The notes under the pieces: model-generated | Told to the model about the DNA's origin: nothing | The model's input: only the letters and a program-made list of their open reading frames with translations | Database searches by the model: none | Made by a program: the position numbers and the translations under genes | DNA from: JBGPGW01 sp046349515 | GTDB lineage: Bacteria; Pseudomonadota; Alphaproteobacteria; CADEGL01 | Direction of reading: 5' to 3' | Length of the DNA: 64,000 nucleotides | Assembly (NCBI GenBank): GCA_046349515.1 | Contig: JAXMCE010000003.1 | Span: 186,001 to 250,000 of the forward strand | Shown: piece after piece, positions 51,660 to 59,897 of the stretch | Layout of the letters: the number at the start of each line of letters is the position of its first letter | How positions within the stretch are numbered: position 1 is the first letter of the stretch

Positions 51660-53402
51660 GTGCTGGCCGCCATCCTTGCTGCCGATGTGGGCTACTCGCG
51701 CCTCATGGGCGAGGACGAAGTCGGTACGCTCGAACGCCTCAAGGCTCACCGAAAGGACCTGGTCGATCCGAAGATCGCCGCCCATCGGGGGCGCATCGTC
51801 AAGTTGATGGGCGATGGCGTGCTGGTCGAGTTCGCGAGCGTCGTCGACGCCGTGTCGTGCGCGGTCGAAATCCAGCGCGAGATGGCGGCACGCAATGCAA
51901 GCGTTCCAGTCAACCAGCGCATCCAGTTCCGGATCGGCATCAACGTAGGCGACGTCATTGTCGAGGGCGAGGACATCTACGGCGACGGCGTGAACGCGGC
52001 GGCGCGCCTGGAGGCGCTCGCCGATCCGGGCGAGGTCTGGGTCAGCCGCGCGGTGCGGGAGCAGGTGCGCGACAAGCTCGCGGTCGCCTTCGAGGACATG
52101 GGCGAACGCGCGGTCAAGAACATGGTGCGTCCGATCCGGATCTTTCGTGTCCGGGACCAGACCCGCCCCCCGTCTCCCTCGCCGGCCGCCGCGGCGATGC
52201 CGCTGCCGTCCAAGCCCTCGATTGCCGTCCTGCCGTTCACCAACATGTCCGGCGATCCCGAACAGGAGTATTTCGCCGACGGCATCACGGAGGACATCAT
52301 CACGGAACTCTCGAAGTTCCGAACGCTTTTTGTCATCGCCCGCAACTCGTCCTTCGCGTTCAAGGGCCAGTCGCTCGACGCCAAGCAGATCAGTGCCAGG
52401 CTGGGCGTGCGCTACGTCGTCGAAGGCAGCGTCCGGCGCTCGGGCAAAAGAGTCCGAATCACCGCCCAGCTCATCGACGCGCCCGAGGACAAGCACCTCT
52501 GGGCGCAACGCTACGACCGCGACCTCGAAGATATCTTCGCCGTCCAGGACGACGTCACATTCGCCATCGTGTCTGCCATCGAACCCCAGCTCGCCCTCAG
52601 CGAACGCAAGCGCGCCCTGCGCAAGCCGCCGGAAAACCTCGATGCCTGGGAAAGCTATCAGCGCGGACTGTGGCACACCCTTCAGTACAGGCCGGAGGAC
52701 CGCGAAACGGCTCTCGGCTTCTTCCAACGTGCCGTGGCGCTCGATCCGACTTTCGCCCCGGCCCATGCCGGAATCGGTTACGCGCTCTACACCTACATCA
52801 TCCTGGGCGCGTCGCCAGATCGCGATGCCGACCTGCGGCGGGCCTACGAATCAAGCCAGACCGCCACGACTCTGGACGAACACGACCCATTCGGGTGGGT
52901 TGCGCTCGCGCGTGCGCATATCCTGCGCGCGGAACATGATGCGGCGATCACGGCGGCAGACACGGCGATCGCGCTCAATCCCAATTTCGCGCTGGCGCAC
53001 TTCGGCCGCGCGCACGCCCTTTGGCATGTCGGCCGACCCGCCGAGGCGATCGTTTCGCACGATGAAGCTCTACGCCTTTGCCCCTTCGATCCGTTGATGT
53101 GGGCCTATCTCGCGAGCAAGGCCATTGCGTTGGTAATGCTCGGCCAGTTGGAGAAGGCGATCGAGGTCGCGCGGCAGTCGCAGCGTCAGGCGCACGCGGC
53201 GGTTTTCTCCCATCTCGCGGAAATCAGCGCCTTGGGGATTTTGGGACGGAACGATGAAGCCCAAGACGCGGTCAGGCGCGCGCGGGAAAAGAAACCCGAC
53301 ATCGGCATTGCCTATGTGGCGGAGGCGCTGCCGATCACGGACGAACGCTGCCGCGAGATCCTTCACGGCGGGTTGCGCAAGGCGGGGCTGCCGGAGCGGT
53401 AA
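51660..53402 (+). CDS. Class III adenylate/guanylate cyclase with TolB-like and TPR regions, copy 2
   Basis: 580 residues, same architecture as copy 1: cyclase domain with KLMGDGVLVEF and YGDGVNAAARLE, TolB-like VLPFTNMSGDPEQEYFADGITEDI, then TPR-like repeats. Two oddities at the 5' end: the metal-binding loop reads ADVGYSRLM, one residue shorter than ADMVGYSRLM of the paralogue, and the expected ATG at 51653 is out of frame, so translation must begin at GTG 51660 (AAAGGA at 51645-51650 is well spaced). A small insertion/deletion near the start may have altered the catalytic loop; the rest looks intact. Activity of this copy is therefore uncertain. Confidence 0.82.
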   Translation: MLAAILAADVGYSRLMGEDEVGTLERLKAHRKDLVDPKIAAHRGRIVKLMGDGVLVEFASVVDAVSCAVEIQREMAARNASVPVNQRIQFRIGINVGDVIVEGEDIYGDGVNAAARLEALADPGEVWVSRAVREQVRDKLAVAFEDMGERAVKNMVRPIRIFRVRDQTRPPSPSPAAAAMPLPSKPSIAVLPFTNMSGDPEQEYFADGITEDIITELSKFRTLFVIARNSSFAFKGQSLDAKQISARLGVRYVVEGSVRRSGKRVRITAQLIDAPEDKHLWAQRYDRDLEDIFAVQDDVTFAIVSAIEPQLALSERKRALRKPPENLDAWESYQRGLWHTLQYRPEDRETALGFFQRAVALDPTFAPAHAGIGYALYTYIILGASPDRDADLRRAYESSQTATTLDEHDPFGWVALARAHILRAEHDAAITAADTAIALNPNFALAHFGRAHALWHVGRPAEAIVSHDEALRLCPFDPLMWAYLASKAIALVMLGQLEKAIEVARQSQRQAHAAVFSHLAEISALGILGRNDEAQDAVRRAREKKPDIGIAYVAEALPITDERCREILHGGLRKAGLPER

Positions 53403-53456
53403 AGCCGCGCATTGTGGTCTTCGGCGCCGTCCGTCGGGCGCGCCGCACTCTGCGAT

Positions 53457-54899
53457 TTAACTGATCTTCTCACCGCGCGGGAGGTGCGGATCCTCCGGCA
53501 GCTTGATCGGCGGCAGAGGCTCCTGGATGAGGACGGGCCGCGCGGGCGGACGCCCACGCGGCAGGGGCACGGATTCGATCGGCTGGCCCGTCGTCCGGGC
53601 GACGAGCGTCGTGAGCGTTCGAAGGCAGTTCCGTCCCTGGCAACGTCCCATGGTCGTGCGCGTCGTGGATTTCAACGCGGTGGTGGAGGCGAAGCCCTCG
53701 CCCTGCCGGCCCCGCAGCTCGCCCGCCGTCACGTCTTCGCAGCGGCAGACGATGGTCTCCTCCGTCAGGAGATCGAGGTAGTTGGCAGGCGGTGCGTAGA
53801 GCCGCTCGAGCGCCGCACGGAAGCGGCCGAGCCGCGCGAGTTCGGCCACGAGCGGTTGCTTCTTCCGCGCGGCCTCGGCAGGCGCCAAAGTGCCCAGCCG
53901 CTCTGCCGCGACGAGGCCCATGAGCCTCCCTTCTCGGAGCGCCATCTCGACGCCGCCGATGCCCGCGCCGTCCCCGATCGCGAAGACGCCCGCGCGGCTT
54001 GTCTCGAACTCGGCGCTTCGCACCGGCAGCCAGCCGCCGCGGAGCGCGTTCCATTCGAGGCGGCACTCCATCGCGCGCGGCGTTTCGATCGACGGCGTGA
54101 GGCCGAAACCCGTGACGAGAAGATCGGCCTTGATGGTCCGGCTCCGCCCGCGGTCGACGCGGCCGTCGAGGGCGATGGGCGCGACGACGACTTCCGAGAG
54201 TTCTTCGGCCCCGCGCGCCTCCACGACCGTCCAGCCTGGGCGGAAGGGCGCGCCCGACCGCTTGATGGCGGCACGGTAGTCGATGGCCTGGCGCGCGATC
54301 TTGAGCGAGGCAAGAAGGCCGGGCCATTCACGCCACAGGCGGCGGTGGATGGGGGCGGCCTCGACGACTTCGACGAGTTCGGCGCCAGAGCGCGCGAGAT
54401 TGGCCGCGACGAGAAGCACGAGCGGTCCGTTGCCGGCAACGACCGCGCGCCGTCCCGGAATGACGCGCTGTCCTTTGATGAGGTTCTGCAGTCCGCCGGC
54501 CGTGACGACGCCCGGCAGCGTCCAGCCGGGGAAGGGAACCGGCCGGTCGTGGGCGCCCGCGGCGATGACGATGAGCTTGGCGCGGAGCGCGCCCGACTCG
54601 GCACCCCGCGCGAAGGCCAGCACGTTGTCTTCGGGCACTTCCCATACGACGGCGTCCGTCAACATCGTGATGCCCGGCCGTTCGGCCGCGCGATAGAGCG
54701 CCTCGGCCCGCGCCTGGTCCTTGTCGAAGACGGTCGGCGCCGAGCGGCGGAAGCCCGCGGGCAACCGGCGGAAGTACTGGCCGCCCGTCCGCGCATTGTC
54801 GTCGAACACTGTGACGCTGAGCCCGTGCTCCGCCGCGACGGAAGCGGCCGAGAGGCCCGCGGCACCCGCGCCGATGATGGCGAGATCGCACTCTCTCAT
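53457..54899 (-). CDS. FAD/NAD(P)-binding oxidoreductase with BFD-like [2Fe-2S] domain (dehydrogenase alpha-type subunit)
   Basis: 480 residues. FAD motif LAIIGAGAAGLSAASVAAEHG is near residues 6-26, the NAD-type second Rossmann segment RRAVVAGNGPLVLLVAANLARSG about 155-177, and a C-terminal cysteine motif CRCEDVT...MGRCQGRNC binds a [2Fe-2S] cluster. This is the large subunit type of HcnB, octopine/nopaline oxidase and D-hydroxyproline dehydrogenase complexes. The start overlaps the ferredoxin subunit stop (ATGA). With the two neighbouring genes it forms an alpha-gamma-beta three-subunit membrane-linked amine/imino acid dehydrogenase. Confidence 0.88.
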   Translation of the reverse strand: MRECDLAIIGAGAAGLSAASVAAEHGLSVTVFDDNARTGGQYFRRLPAGFRRSAPTVFDKDQARAEALYRAAERPGITMLTDAVVWEVPEDNVLAFARGAESGALRAKLIVIAAGAHDRPVPFPGWTLPGVVTAGGLQNLIKGQRVIPGRRAVVAGNGPLVLLVAANLARSGAELVEVVEAAPIHRRLWREWPGLLASLKIARQAIDYRAAIKRSGAPFRPGWTVVEARGAEELSEVVVAPIALDGRVDRGRSRTIKADLLVTGFGLTPSIETPRAMECRLEWNALRGGWLPVRSAEFETSRAGVFAIGDGAGIGGVEMALREGRLMGLVAAERLGTLAPAEAARKKQPLVAELARLGRFRAALERLYAPPANYLDLLTEETIVCRCEDVTAGELRGRQGEGFASTTALKSTTRTTMGRCQGRNCLRTLTTLVARTTGQPIESVPLPRGRPPARPVLIQEPLPPIKLPEDPHLPRGEKIS

Positions 54900-55204
54900 G
54901 GCGTGTCCGCGGGCCCGAGGCCGTGCTGCGTCTCGACTCGCATGCCGGGCTCCGCCTCCGTCATGCAGGATCGGACGCTGGGTTGGCCGTTGACGACCAT
55001 GATGCATTCCCAGCACACGCCCATGCCGCAGTAGAGACCGCGTCCGCCACCGCGCCGGGCCGTGGTGCGGAAAAGACGCTTGCCGTGGGCAAGGAGCGCC
55101 GCTGCGATCGATTCGCCGGGATAGGCGAGCACCTGTTCGCCGTCGCAGGTGAAGTGAAATGGCTGGCCACGCTCGATGCCGTCGACCATCCGAAAGCCGG
55201 TCAT
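54896..55204 (-). CDS. [2Fe-2S] ferredoxin-like small subunit (HcnA/SoxA N-terminal type)
   Basis: 102 residues with YCGMGVCWECIM followed by RSC, the C-x4-C-x2-C-xn-C cluster ligands of plant-type small ferredoxin subunits fused or associated with HcnB/SoxA-type dehydrogenases. It overlaps its neighbours by four bases at both ends (ATGA twice). It passes electrons between the FAD subunits on either side. Confidence 0.9.
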   Translation of the reverse strand: MTGFRMVDGIERGQPFHFTCDGEQVLAYPGESIAAALLAHGKRLFRTTARRGGGRGLYCGMGVCWECIMVVNGQPSVRSCMTEAEPGMRVETQHGLGPADTP

Positions 55205-56415
55205 GCGCGCACTCCCTGGACAAGCCGTGCGGGATCGTAGCGGTCGATCGGGATCGAGGTCTGGCCCTTGTTCACGATGAGCTCTGTGATGAGAAAGCCC
55301 TGCGCGGGGCCGAGCGTGAATCCGCCGCGGGCGCCCGCCGCGATGTAGGCGTCAGGCCGTCCCGGCAGGCGCCCCAGCACCGGCAGCGCATCGGGTGCCA
55401 CCGCCTCGTAGCCGGCCCAGCTTCGCACCACGCGCAGCCGCCTCAAGGCCGGGACGATCTCCGCCGCGACCGCGAAGTTCTGCTTCAAGCGCAGATTGTC
55501 CGTGTATTTCTCCATCTGCCCGAAGGTGCCGCGCCCCTGCCAGCCTCCGCCGATCAGCACCGTGCCGTTGGCGAACTGCTTCAAAGAGAGGATGCCGCCG
55601 ATATGGGTGATGACGCGGTCGAGGAAGAAGGGCGTCGGTTCGGTCACGCTCAGCATGTTCACGTCGACATAGGACGGATAGACGACGTCGAGCATGCGTG
55701 CGATCCCGGCCGACCAGGGACCTGCGGCGATGACGAGGATCTTCGCGCGCAACGATCCTTTGCCGGTGTCGAGAACGTAGGCGCCGTTCTCGCGCGCGAT
55801 CGCGCGCACGGGGCATTGGCCGACGACGCGCACCCCGGCCCGCGCGGCCGCCCCGAGGAGGCCGCTTCCGGTGAGAAGCGCGCTCGCGAAGGCGTCCTCC
55901 TCGCAGTAGGTCGCTGCAAGGACGCTCGGCCCCAGCCACGGGGCCAAGGCCCGCACGGCATTGCCCTCGAGCCATTCGAGGTGAAAGCCGCTTCGCGCCT
56001 GTTCCTCGGTGTATTCGCGAAGATGCTTGACCTCCGCCGCATTCGCCGCGATGCGCAAGCCGCCCGGCTGCATGAACCCGACGTCGATGCCGAAATCCGG
56101 CTTGAACTTTCCCCAAAGCTTGATGCTGAAGCGCGCAAGCTCGAGGACCTCGAGGCGCTTCACTTGCAGGGAGAGCGTGCCGGCATTGGCGCCCGAGGCA
56201 TCGCCCCACGGGGTGGCCCGGTCGATGATCGCGACCTCGCGGCCCGCGCGGGAAAGGAAAAGGCCGGCCGACAGCCCGGCGACGCCCGCGCCCACGACGG
56301 CGATCTCGACGTCGCGGGGCAGGCGGTCCGTTATCGATGAGGGGGCGTCTTGTGGCTCCACGGCGGCGCCCGAACGGGCGCGACTGGCGCTATTCGGCGG
56401 CCAGGCGCTTGCCAC
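55201..56415 (-). CDS. FAD-dependent DAO-fold oxidoreductase (HcnC/beta-type subunit)
   Basis: 404 residues if the GTG at 56415 is used. FAD motif IAVVGAGVAGLSAGLFLSRAG is near residues 38-58 and the closing FAD region is ARGGFTLGPAQGFLITEL. The DAO fold oxidises the C-alpha-N bond of amino or imino acids. The first bases overlap the end of the DapA-type gene, and an alternative in-frame GTG at 56361 would remove 18 unconserved residues. Third gene of the dehydrogenase unit. Confidence 0.85.
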   Translation of the reverse strand: MASAWPPNSASRARSGAAVEPQDAPSSITDRLPRDVEIAVVGAGVAGLSAGLFLSRAGREVAIIDRATPWGDASGANAGTLSLQVKRLEVLELARFSIKLWGKFKPDFGIDVGFMQPGGLRIAANAAEVKHLREYTEEQARSGFHLEWLEGNAVRALAPWLGPSVLAATYCEEDAFASALLTGSGLLGAAARAGVRVVGQCPVRAIARENGAYVLDTGKGSLRAKILVIAAGPWSAGIARMLDVVYPSYVDVNMLSVTEPTPFFLDRVITHIGGILSLKQFANGTVLIGGGWQGRGTFGQMEKYTDNLRLKQNFAVAAEIVPALRRLRVVRSWAGYEAVAPDALPVLGRLPGRPDAYIAAGARGGFTLGPAQGFLITELIVNKGQTSIPIDRYDPARLVQGVRA

Positions 56416-57316
56416 CCTGCTTCAGCGGAATCTCTCGCAACCCAGCCTCGAGCGCTTTCTTCTGCGCGTCATCGATCGGGAGGTAGGGACGGCGCGAGCC
56501 CCCGCCGCCCGCGCGGCCGAGGATCGCCATGGCCTCCTTGACGAAGACGTAGTTGGCGGCGCCGACGGCCTGGAGGAGATGGTAGAGACGGTCGACGACC
56601 TTCTGGCTGGCCTTGGCCTCTTCCCACTTTCCGGCGGCGCACAGGTTGAAGTAGTCGACCATGTCGGGCATGCAGACATTGCCCATCATGGAGACGGTGC
56701 CGACGGCGCCGCGGTGGACGTTCGCCATGATGTAGGGCTCGAGGCCGACGAACATCGCGAGCGTGTCGCTGAGCGCGTAGATCGTCTCGCTCATCTGGTA
56801 GAGATCGCGGATCGAATCCTTGAGCGCCACGACCGTGTCGATCTTGGCGAGTTCGCGCGCGTAACCGGCATCGATATTGATGCTCGTCCGCGGCGGGTTG
56901 TTGTAGATCATGATCGGGATGCCGACCTTGCCGATCTCGGCGAAATGCGCGACCACCTCGCGCCGCGTCGGCAGCGCGTAGGGCGGGGGCAGCACCATCA
57001 CGCCGTCGAGGCCGAGGTCCTTCGCCGCCTTGGTGAGGGCGACGGCCTCCCGCGTGCCGATCGCCGAGGTGCCGCCGATGACGGGCACGCGGCCCGCCGT
57101 GTGCTCCTTCGCGATGGCGAAGAGGCGCACGCGTTCCTCATCGGTGAGGGAGAACCATTCGCCCGTCGAGCCCGCGATGATCAGGCCCGAGACGCCCTCC
57201 GCGATGAACATGTCGATCATGCGGCGCGTGGCCGTCTCGTCGAGCGCACCGTCCGCCTTGAACGGCGTCACGCACGCCGGAAACACACCCTTCCAATTTG
57301 TCCGCCTCGTCGCCAT
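56390..57316 (-). CDS. DapA-family lyase/deaminase (dihydrodipicolinate-synthase-like)
   Basis: 308 residues of TIM-barrel Schiff-base class I aldolase/lyase. The Schiff-base lysine is in VVALKDSIRD, the proton-relay tyrosine in IMIYNNPPRT, and the carboxylate-binding loop in GSTGEWFSLT. Members include HTPA synthase, N-acetylneuraminate lyase and hydroxyproline-pathway deaminases. GGAGG lies just ahead of ATG at 57316. Next to a three-subunit FAD/2Fe-2S/FAD dehydrogenase, a role in catabolism (for instance deamination of a pyrroline product) is more likely than lysine synthesis. 148 bases separate it from the divergent thioesterase genes. Confidence 0.85.
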   Translation of the reverse strand: MATRRTNWKGVFPACVTPFKADGALDETATRRMIDMFIAEGVSGLIIAGSTGEWFSLTDEERVRLFAIAKEHTAGRVPVIGGTSAIGTREAVALTKAAKDLGLDGVMVLPPPYALPTRREVVAHFAEIGKVGIPIMIYNNPPRTSINIDAGYARELAKIDTVVALKDSIRDLYQMSETIYALSDTLAMFVGLEPYIMANVHRGAVGTVSMMGNVCMPDMVDYFNLCAAGKWEEAKASQKVVDRLYHLLQAVGAANYVFVKEAMAILGRAGGGGSRRPYLPIDDAQKKALEAGLREIPLKQGGKRLAAE

Positions 57317-57464
57317 CTGATCCTCCCGCTAAGCGCCGTCGCGGTGCCGCGCGGCGCGCCATCTTTACTTTCCTCACCATCTTCATTAGCAGAATTCGCG
57401 GACGATGGCGACCATCGCCCCGCCGGGCCCAGGGCCCGGTCGGATCCTCCACCCCGGGACAGGC

Positions 57465-57923
57465 ATGAGCAGGGAGCCTCTCGAGACCCCCGATCCGCGC
57501 GACATTGCGACCTATCCTCATGTCGAGAGCGAGATCCTGCGCTTCGCCGACCAGGACGTCATGCGCCACGTCAACAACGTGGTCATCGCGTCGCTCTTCG
57601 AAAGCGGGCGCATTTCGTTTTGGCGCAAGCTCGGGCTGTTCCCTTGGCCGACCGACCGGGGGCTCATGCTGGCGCGGGTCGCCGTCGACTACATGCGCCA
57701 GCTCCACTATCCCGACACGGTCAGGGTCGCCTCGCGGGTGAAGCGGATCGGCAATGCGTCGGTCTCGCTTCGACAAGGATTGTTCAACGGCAAGGGCGAG
57801 TGCTGCGCTCTCGCGGAGACGGTCAGCGCCCACGCGATCTACGCGGAGGGGCGCTCGACGCCGATTCCCCCACACCTCCGGCACATTCTCGAATCCGCGC
57901 TTGCCACGGGAGGGCGCGCATGA
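57465..57923 (+). CDS. Hotdog acyl-CoA thioesterase-like protein 1
   Basis: 152 residues of 4HBT type, with ILRFADQDVMRHVNNVVIASLFESGRISFW: the aspartate in DQDVMRHVNN is the usual active-site position. First of three adjacent paralogues. ATG at 57465 follows weak GGGACAGG; the in-frame ATG at 57405 would add 20 proline/glycine residues without family character. The stop overlaps the next start by four bases (ATGA). Confidence 0.83.
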   Translation: MSREPLETPDPRDIATYPHVESEILRFADQDVMRHVNNVVIASLFESGRISFWRKLGLFPWPTDRGLMLARVAVDYMRQLHYPDTVRVASRVKRIGNASVSLRQGLFNGKGECCALAETVSAHAIYAEGRSTPIPPHLRHILESALATGGRA

Positions 57924-58339
57924 CCGCCGATCTCAAGGACCCTGGCTCCTATCGCCATTGGCACGAGGATGTCCTGCGCTTCGGCGACATGGACATGGTC
58001 TGGCACATCGACCACGCGGTCTATGTGACTTTGTTCCAGGGTGCGCGCATCGAGTTCTGGAAGTGGGCCAAGCACGACATCTTCGAGCCCGAGCACGGCC
58101 TCGTCATGGTCCATGTCTCGGTCGACTACCACCGCGGTCTCGAATTCCCCGGCCGGTCGCGCATCGGCACGCGCATCCAGAAGATGGGCAACTCGTCGGT
58201 GACTTACGCGCAGGCCCTGTTCGATCAGGGCGGGCAGCTTTGCGCGACCTGCGAGGCCGTCAACGTCAGGGTCGCGCTCAAGACCAACACGCCTGCGCCG
58301 TGGCCGGCCGAGCTCAAGGCGCGGCTCTTGGCGCTCTAG
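57920..58339 (+). CDS. Hotdog acyl-CoA thioesterase-like protein 2
   Basis: 139 residues. The active-site-like segment is VLRFGDMDMVWHIDHAVYVTLFQGARIEFW, where His-Asn of the first copy is replaced by His-Ile-Asp; the rest VDYHRGLEFPGRSRIGTRIQKMG keeps the fold pattern. More divergent than copies 1 and 3. Starts within the stop codon of copy 1 (ATGA), so it is translationally coupled. Confidence 0.8.
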   Translation: MTADLKDPGSYRHWHEDVLRFGDMDMVWHIDHAVYVTLFQGARIEFWKWAKHDIFEPEHGLVMVHVSVDYHRGLEFPGRSRIGTRIQKMGNSSVTYAQALFDQGGQLCATCEAVNVRVALKTNTPAPWPAELKARLLAL

Positions 58340-58346
58340 GCGGATC

Positions 58347-58826
58347 ATGGCCCGCGCATCCTACGAGACGCCCGACCCGCGCGATCCCGCGTCCTATCCC
58401 TACTGGCACGTCGAGGTCTTGCGCTTCGCCGATCTCGACGTCATGCGCCACATCAACAACGTGGTCTTCGCGTCGCTCTTCGAGTCCGCGCGCATCGAGT
58501 TCTGGCGCGCGGTCGGCATTTTCCCGTTTTCGGGGGGCGAGGGGTTCATGCAGGTGCGCGCCGCAGTCGACTACCTCCAGCAGCTCCATTATCCGGACAC
58601 GGTGCGGATCGGCTCGCGTGTGATGCGCGTCGGCGAGAAGTCGGCGTCCTGGCGCCAGGGCATGTTCAACGGCAAGGGCGTGTGCGTGGCGGTGCTCGAA
58701 GCGACGAGCGCTTACATGGATTACGGTGCCGCGCGCTCGAAGCCGATTCCGCCCCAATGGCGCGCTTCCCTCGAAGCCGAGATCGCGAAGCCCGGCGCGC
58801 CATTGCCGGCATTGCCTTCGGCTTGA
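58347..58826 (+). CDS. Hotdog acyl-CoA thioesterase-like protein 3
   Basis: 159 residues, close to copy 1 along its whole length: YETPDPRDPASYPYWHVEVLRFADLDVMRHINNVVFASLFESARIEFW versus the copy 1 equivalent, plus shared QLHYPDTVRI and GMFNGKG segments. Active-site aspartate kept (DLDVMRHINN). Seven bases after copy 2; followed after 30 bases by the ureohydrolase gene on the same strand. Confidence 0.83.
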   Translation: MARASYETPDPRDPASYPYWHVEVLRFADLDVMRHINNVVFASLFESARIEFWRAVGIFPFSGGEGFMQVRAAVDYLQQLHYPDTVRIGSRVMRVGEKSASWRQGMFNGKGVCVAVLEATSAYMDYGAARSKPIPPQWRASLEAEIAKPGAPLPALPSA

Positions 58827-58856
58827 ACTGAATCGCTGTGACATGGGAGACGACCG

Positions 58857-59789
58857 ATGACTCTCCGCTTCACTCGCCCGGCGCTAGGGCTCCGCGGCAT
58901 TCCGGTTTCCGACGGCGTGCCGCAGGGTCGAGCGGACCTCGTCGTTTTCGGGGCGCCGCACGGCACGCCCTATCCCGACATCGACAACGGCCCGTTCAGC
59001 GCGGCACCGGCGGCCCTCCGCGCCGGCGTGTCGCACTTTGCCCATTGGATGGACCATTGGGACTTCGATGTCGGCGGGCCGATCCTGGGCGAGGGGCCGT
59101 TCCATCCCTTCGACGCGGGCGACTTGCCGACGAAGCCCCTCGATGGGGCCGGCAACCGCGCGCTCATCCGGGAGGCGACGGAAGCGGTGCTCGCGAAGGG
59201 CGCCGTGCCGATCATGTTCGGGGGCGACGATTCGACTCCCATTCCCTTCATCGAGGGTTTTGCGAAGCACGGTCCCATCTGCATCGTGCAGATCGACGCC
59301 CATATCGACTGGCGCGAGGAGCGCGAGGGCGAGCGCTTCGGGTTCTCCAGCACCATGCGCCGCGCGAGCGAGATGGCGCATGTGACTCACATGGTCCAGG
59401 TGGGCATGCGCGGCTTCGGCAGCGCCCGCGCCCGCGAGGTCGAGGATGCGACGCGGTGGGGGGCGAAGCTCGTGACCGCGCGCGAGGTTCACAACCGGGG
59501 GATCGATGCCGCGCTCGAGCACGTGCCGGACGGTGCGCGCTGCGTCATCACCGTCGATTGCGACGGGCTCGACCCCTCGATCATGCCGGCCGTCATGGCC
59601 TTGGCGCCGGGCGGTCTCACCTACACCCAGGCGATCGACCTCATCGCGGGCGTCGCGCGGAAGGGGCGCATCGTCGGCTTCGACGTCGTCGAGTTCGTGC
59701 CGGCGCGCGACCCGGCCGGCCTCGCCGCCATGACGGCGGCGCGTCTCGCCGTCAATGCGCTCGGCCACGTCGCGCGCCAGAAGCGGTGA
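58857..59789 (+). CDS. Ureohydrolase (arginase/agmatinase superfamily)
   Basis: 310 residues. The superfamily metal motifs are DAHID (Asp147, His149, Asp151) and VDCDGLDPS (Asp234, Asp236). The first metal-ligand motif, normally GGDHS, reads GGDDS with Asp125 in place of histidine. Family enzymes release urea from agmatine, arginine, guanidinobutyrate and other guanidino compounds; the altered ligand suggests a subfamily with different metal or substrate use. GGGAGA precedes ATG at 58857. It follows the three hotdog genes closely and may be co-transcribed with them. Confidence 0.86.
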   Translation: MTLRFTRPALGLRGIPVSDGVPQGRADLVVFGAPHGTPYPDIDNGPFSAAPAALRAGVSHFAHWMDHWDFDVGGPILGEGPFHPFDAGDLPTKPLDGAGNRALIREATEAVLAKGAVPIMFGGDDSTPIPFIEGFAKHGPICIVQIDAHIDWREEREGERFGFSSTMRRASEMAHVTHMVQVGMRGFGSARAREVEDATRWGAKLVTAREVHNRGIDAALEHVPDGARCVITVDCDGLDPSIMPAVMALAPGGLTYTQAIDLIAGVARKGRIVGFDVVEFVPARDPAGLAAMTAARLAVNALGHVARQKR

Positions 59790-59897
59790 CGGGTCCGGAC
59801 GAGCCGTCCTCGATTGGCGCACTCGAATCAGTGCGGCGGGAAGAGGTAAGAGGCGCCGCGACCCGTGGGGCCGCAGCGCCTCGCATCGTCTGGATCG

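Noticed and set aside
51653..52939. Frame starting at the ATG 51653 as the real start of the second cyclase
   Set aside because: It gives an Arg/His-rich product out of frame with the cyclase and TPR motifs; GTG 51660 opens the right frame.
53403..53456. GC-rich stretch between convergent genes as terminator
   Set aside because: No stem of convincing length and no T run.
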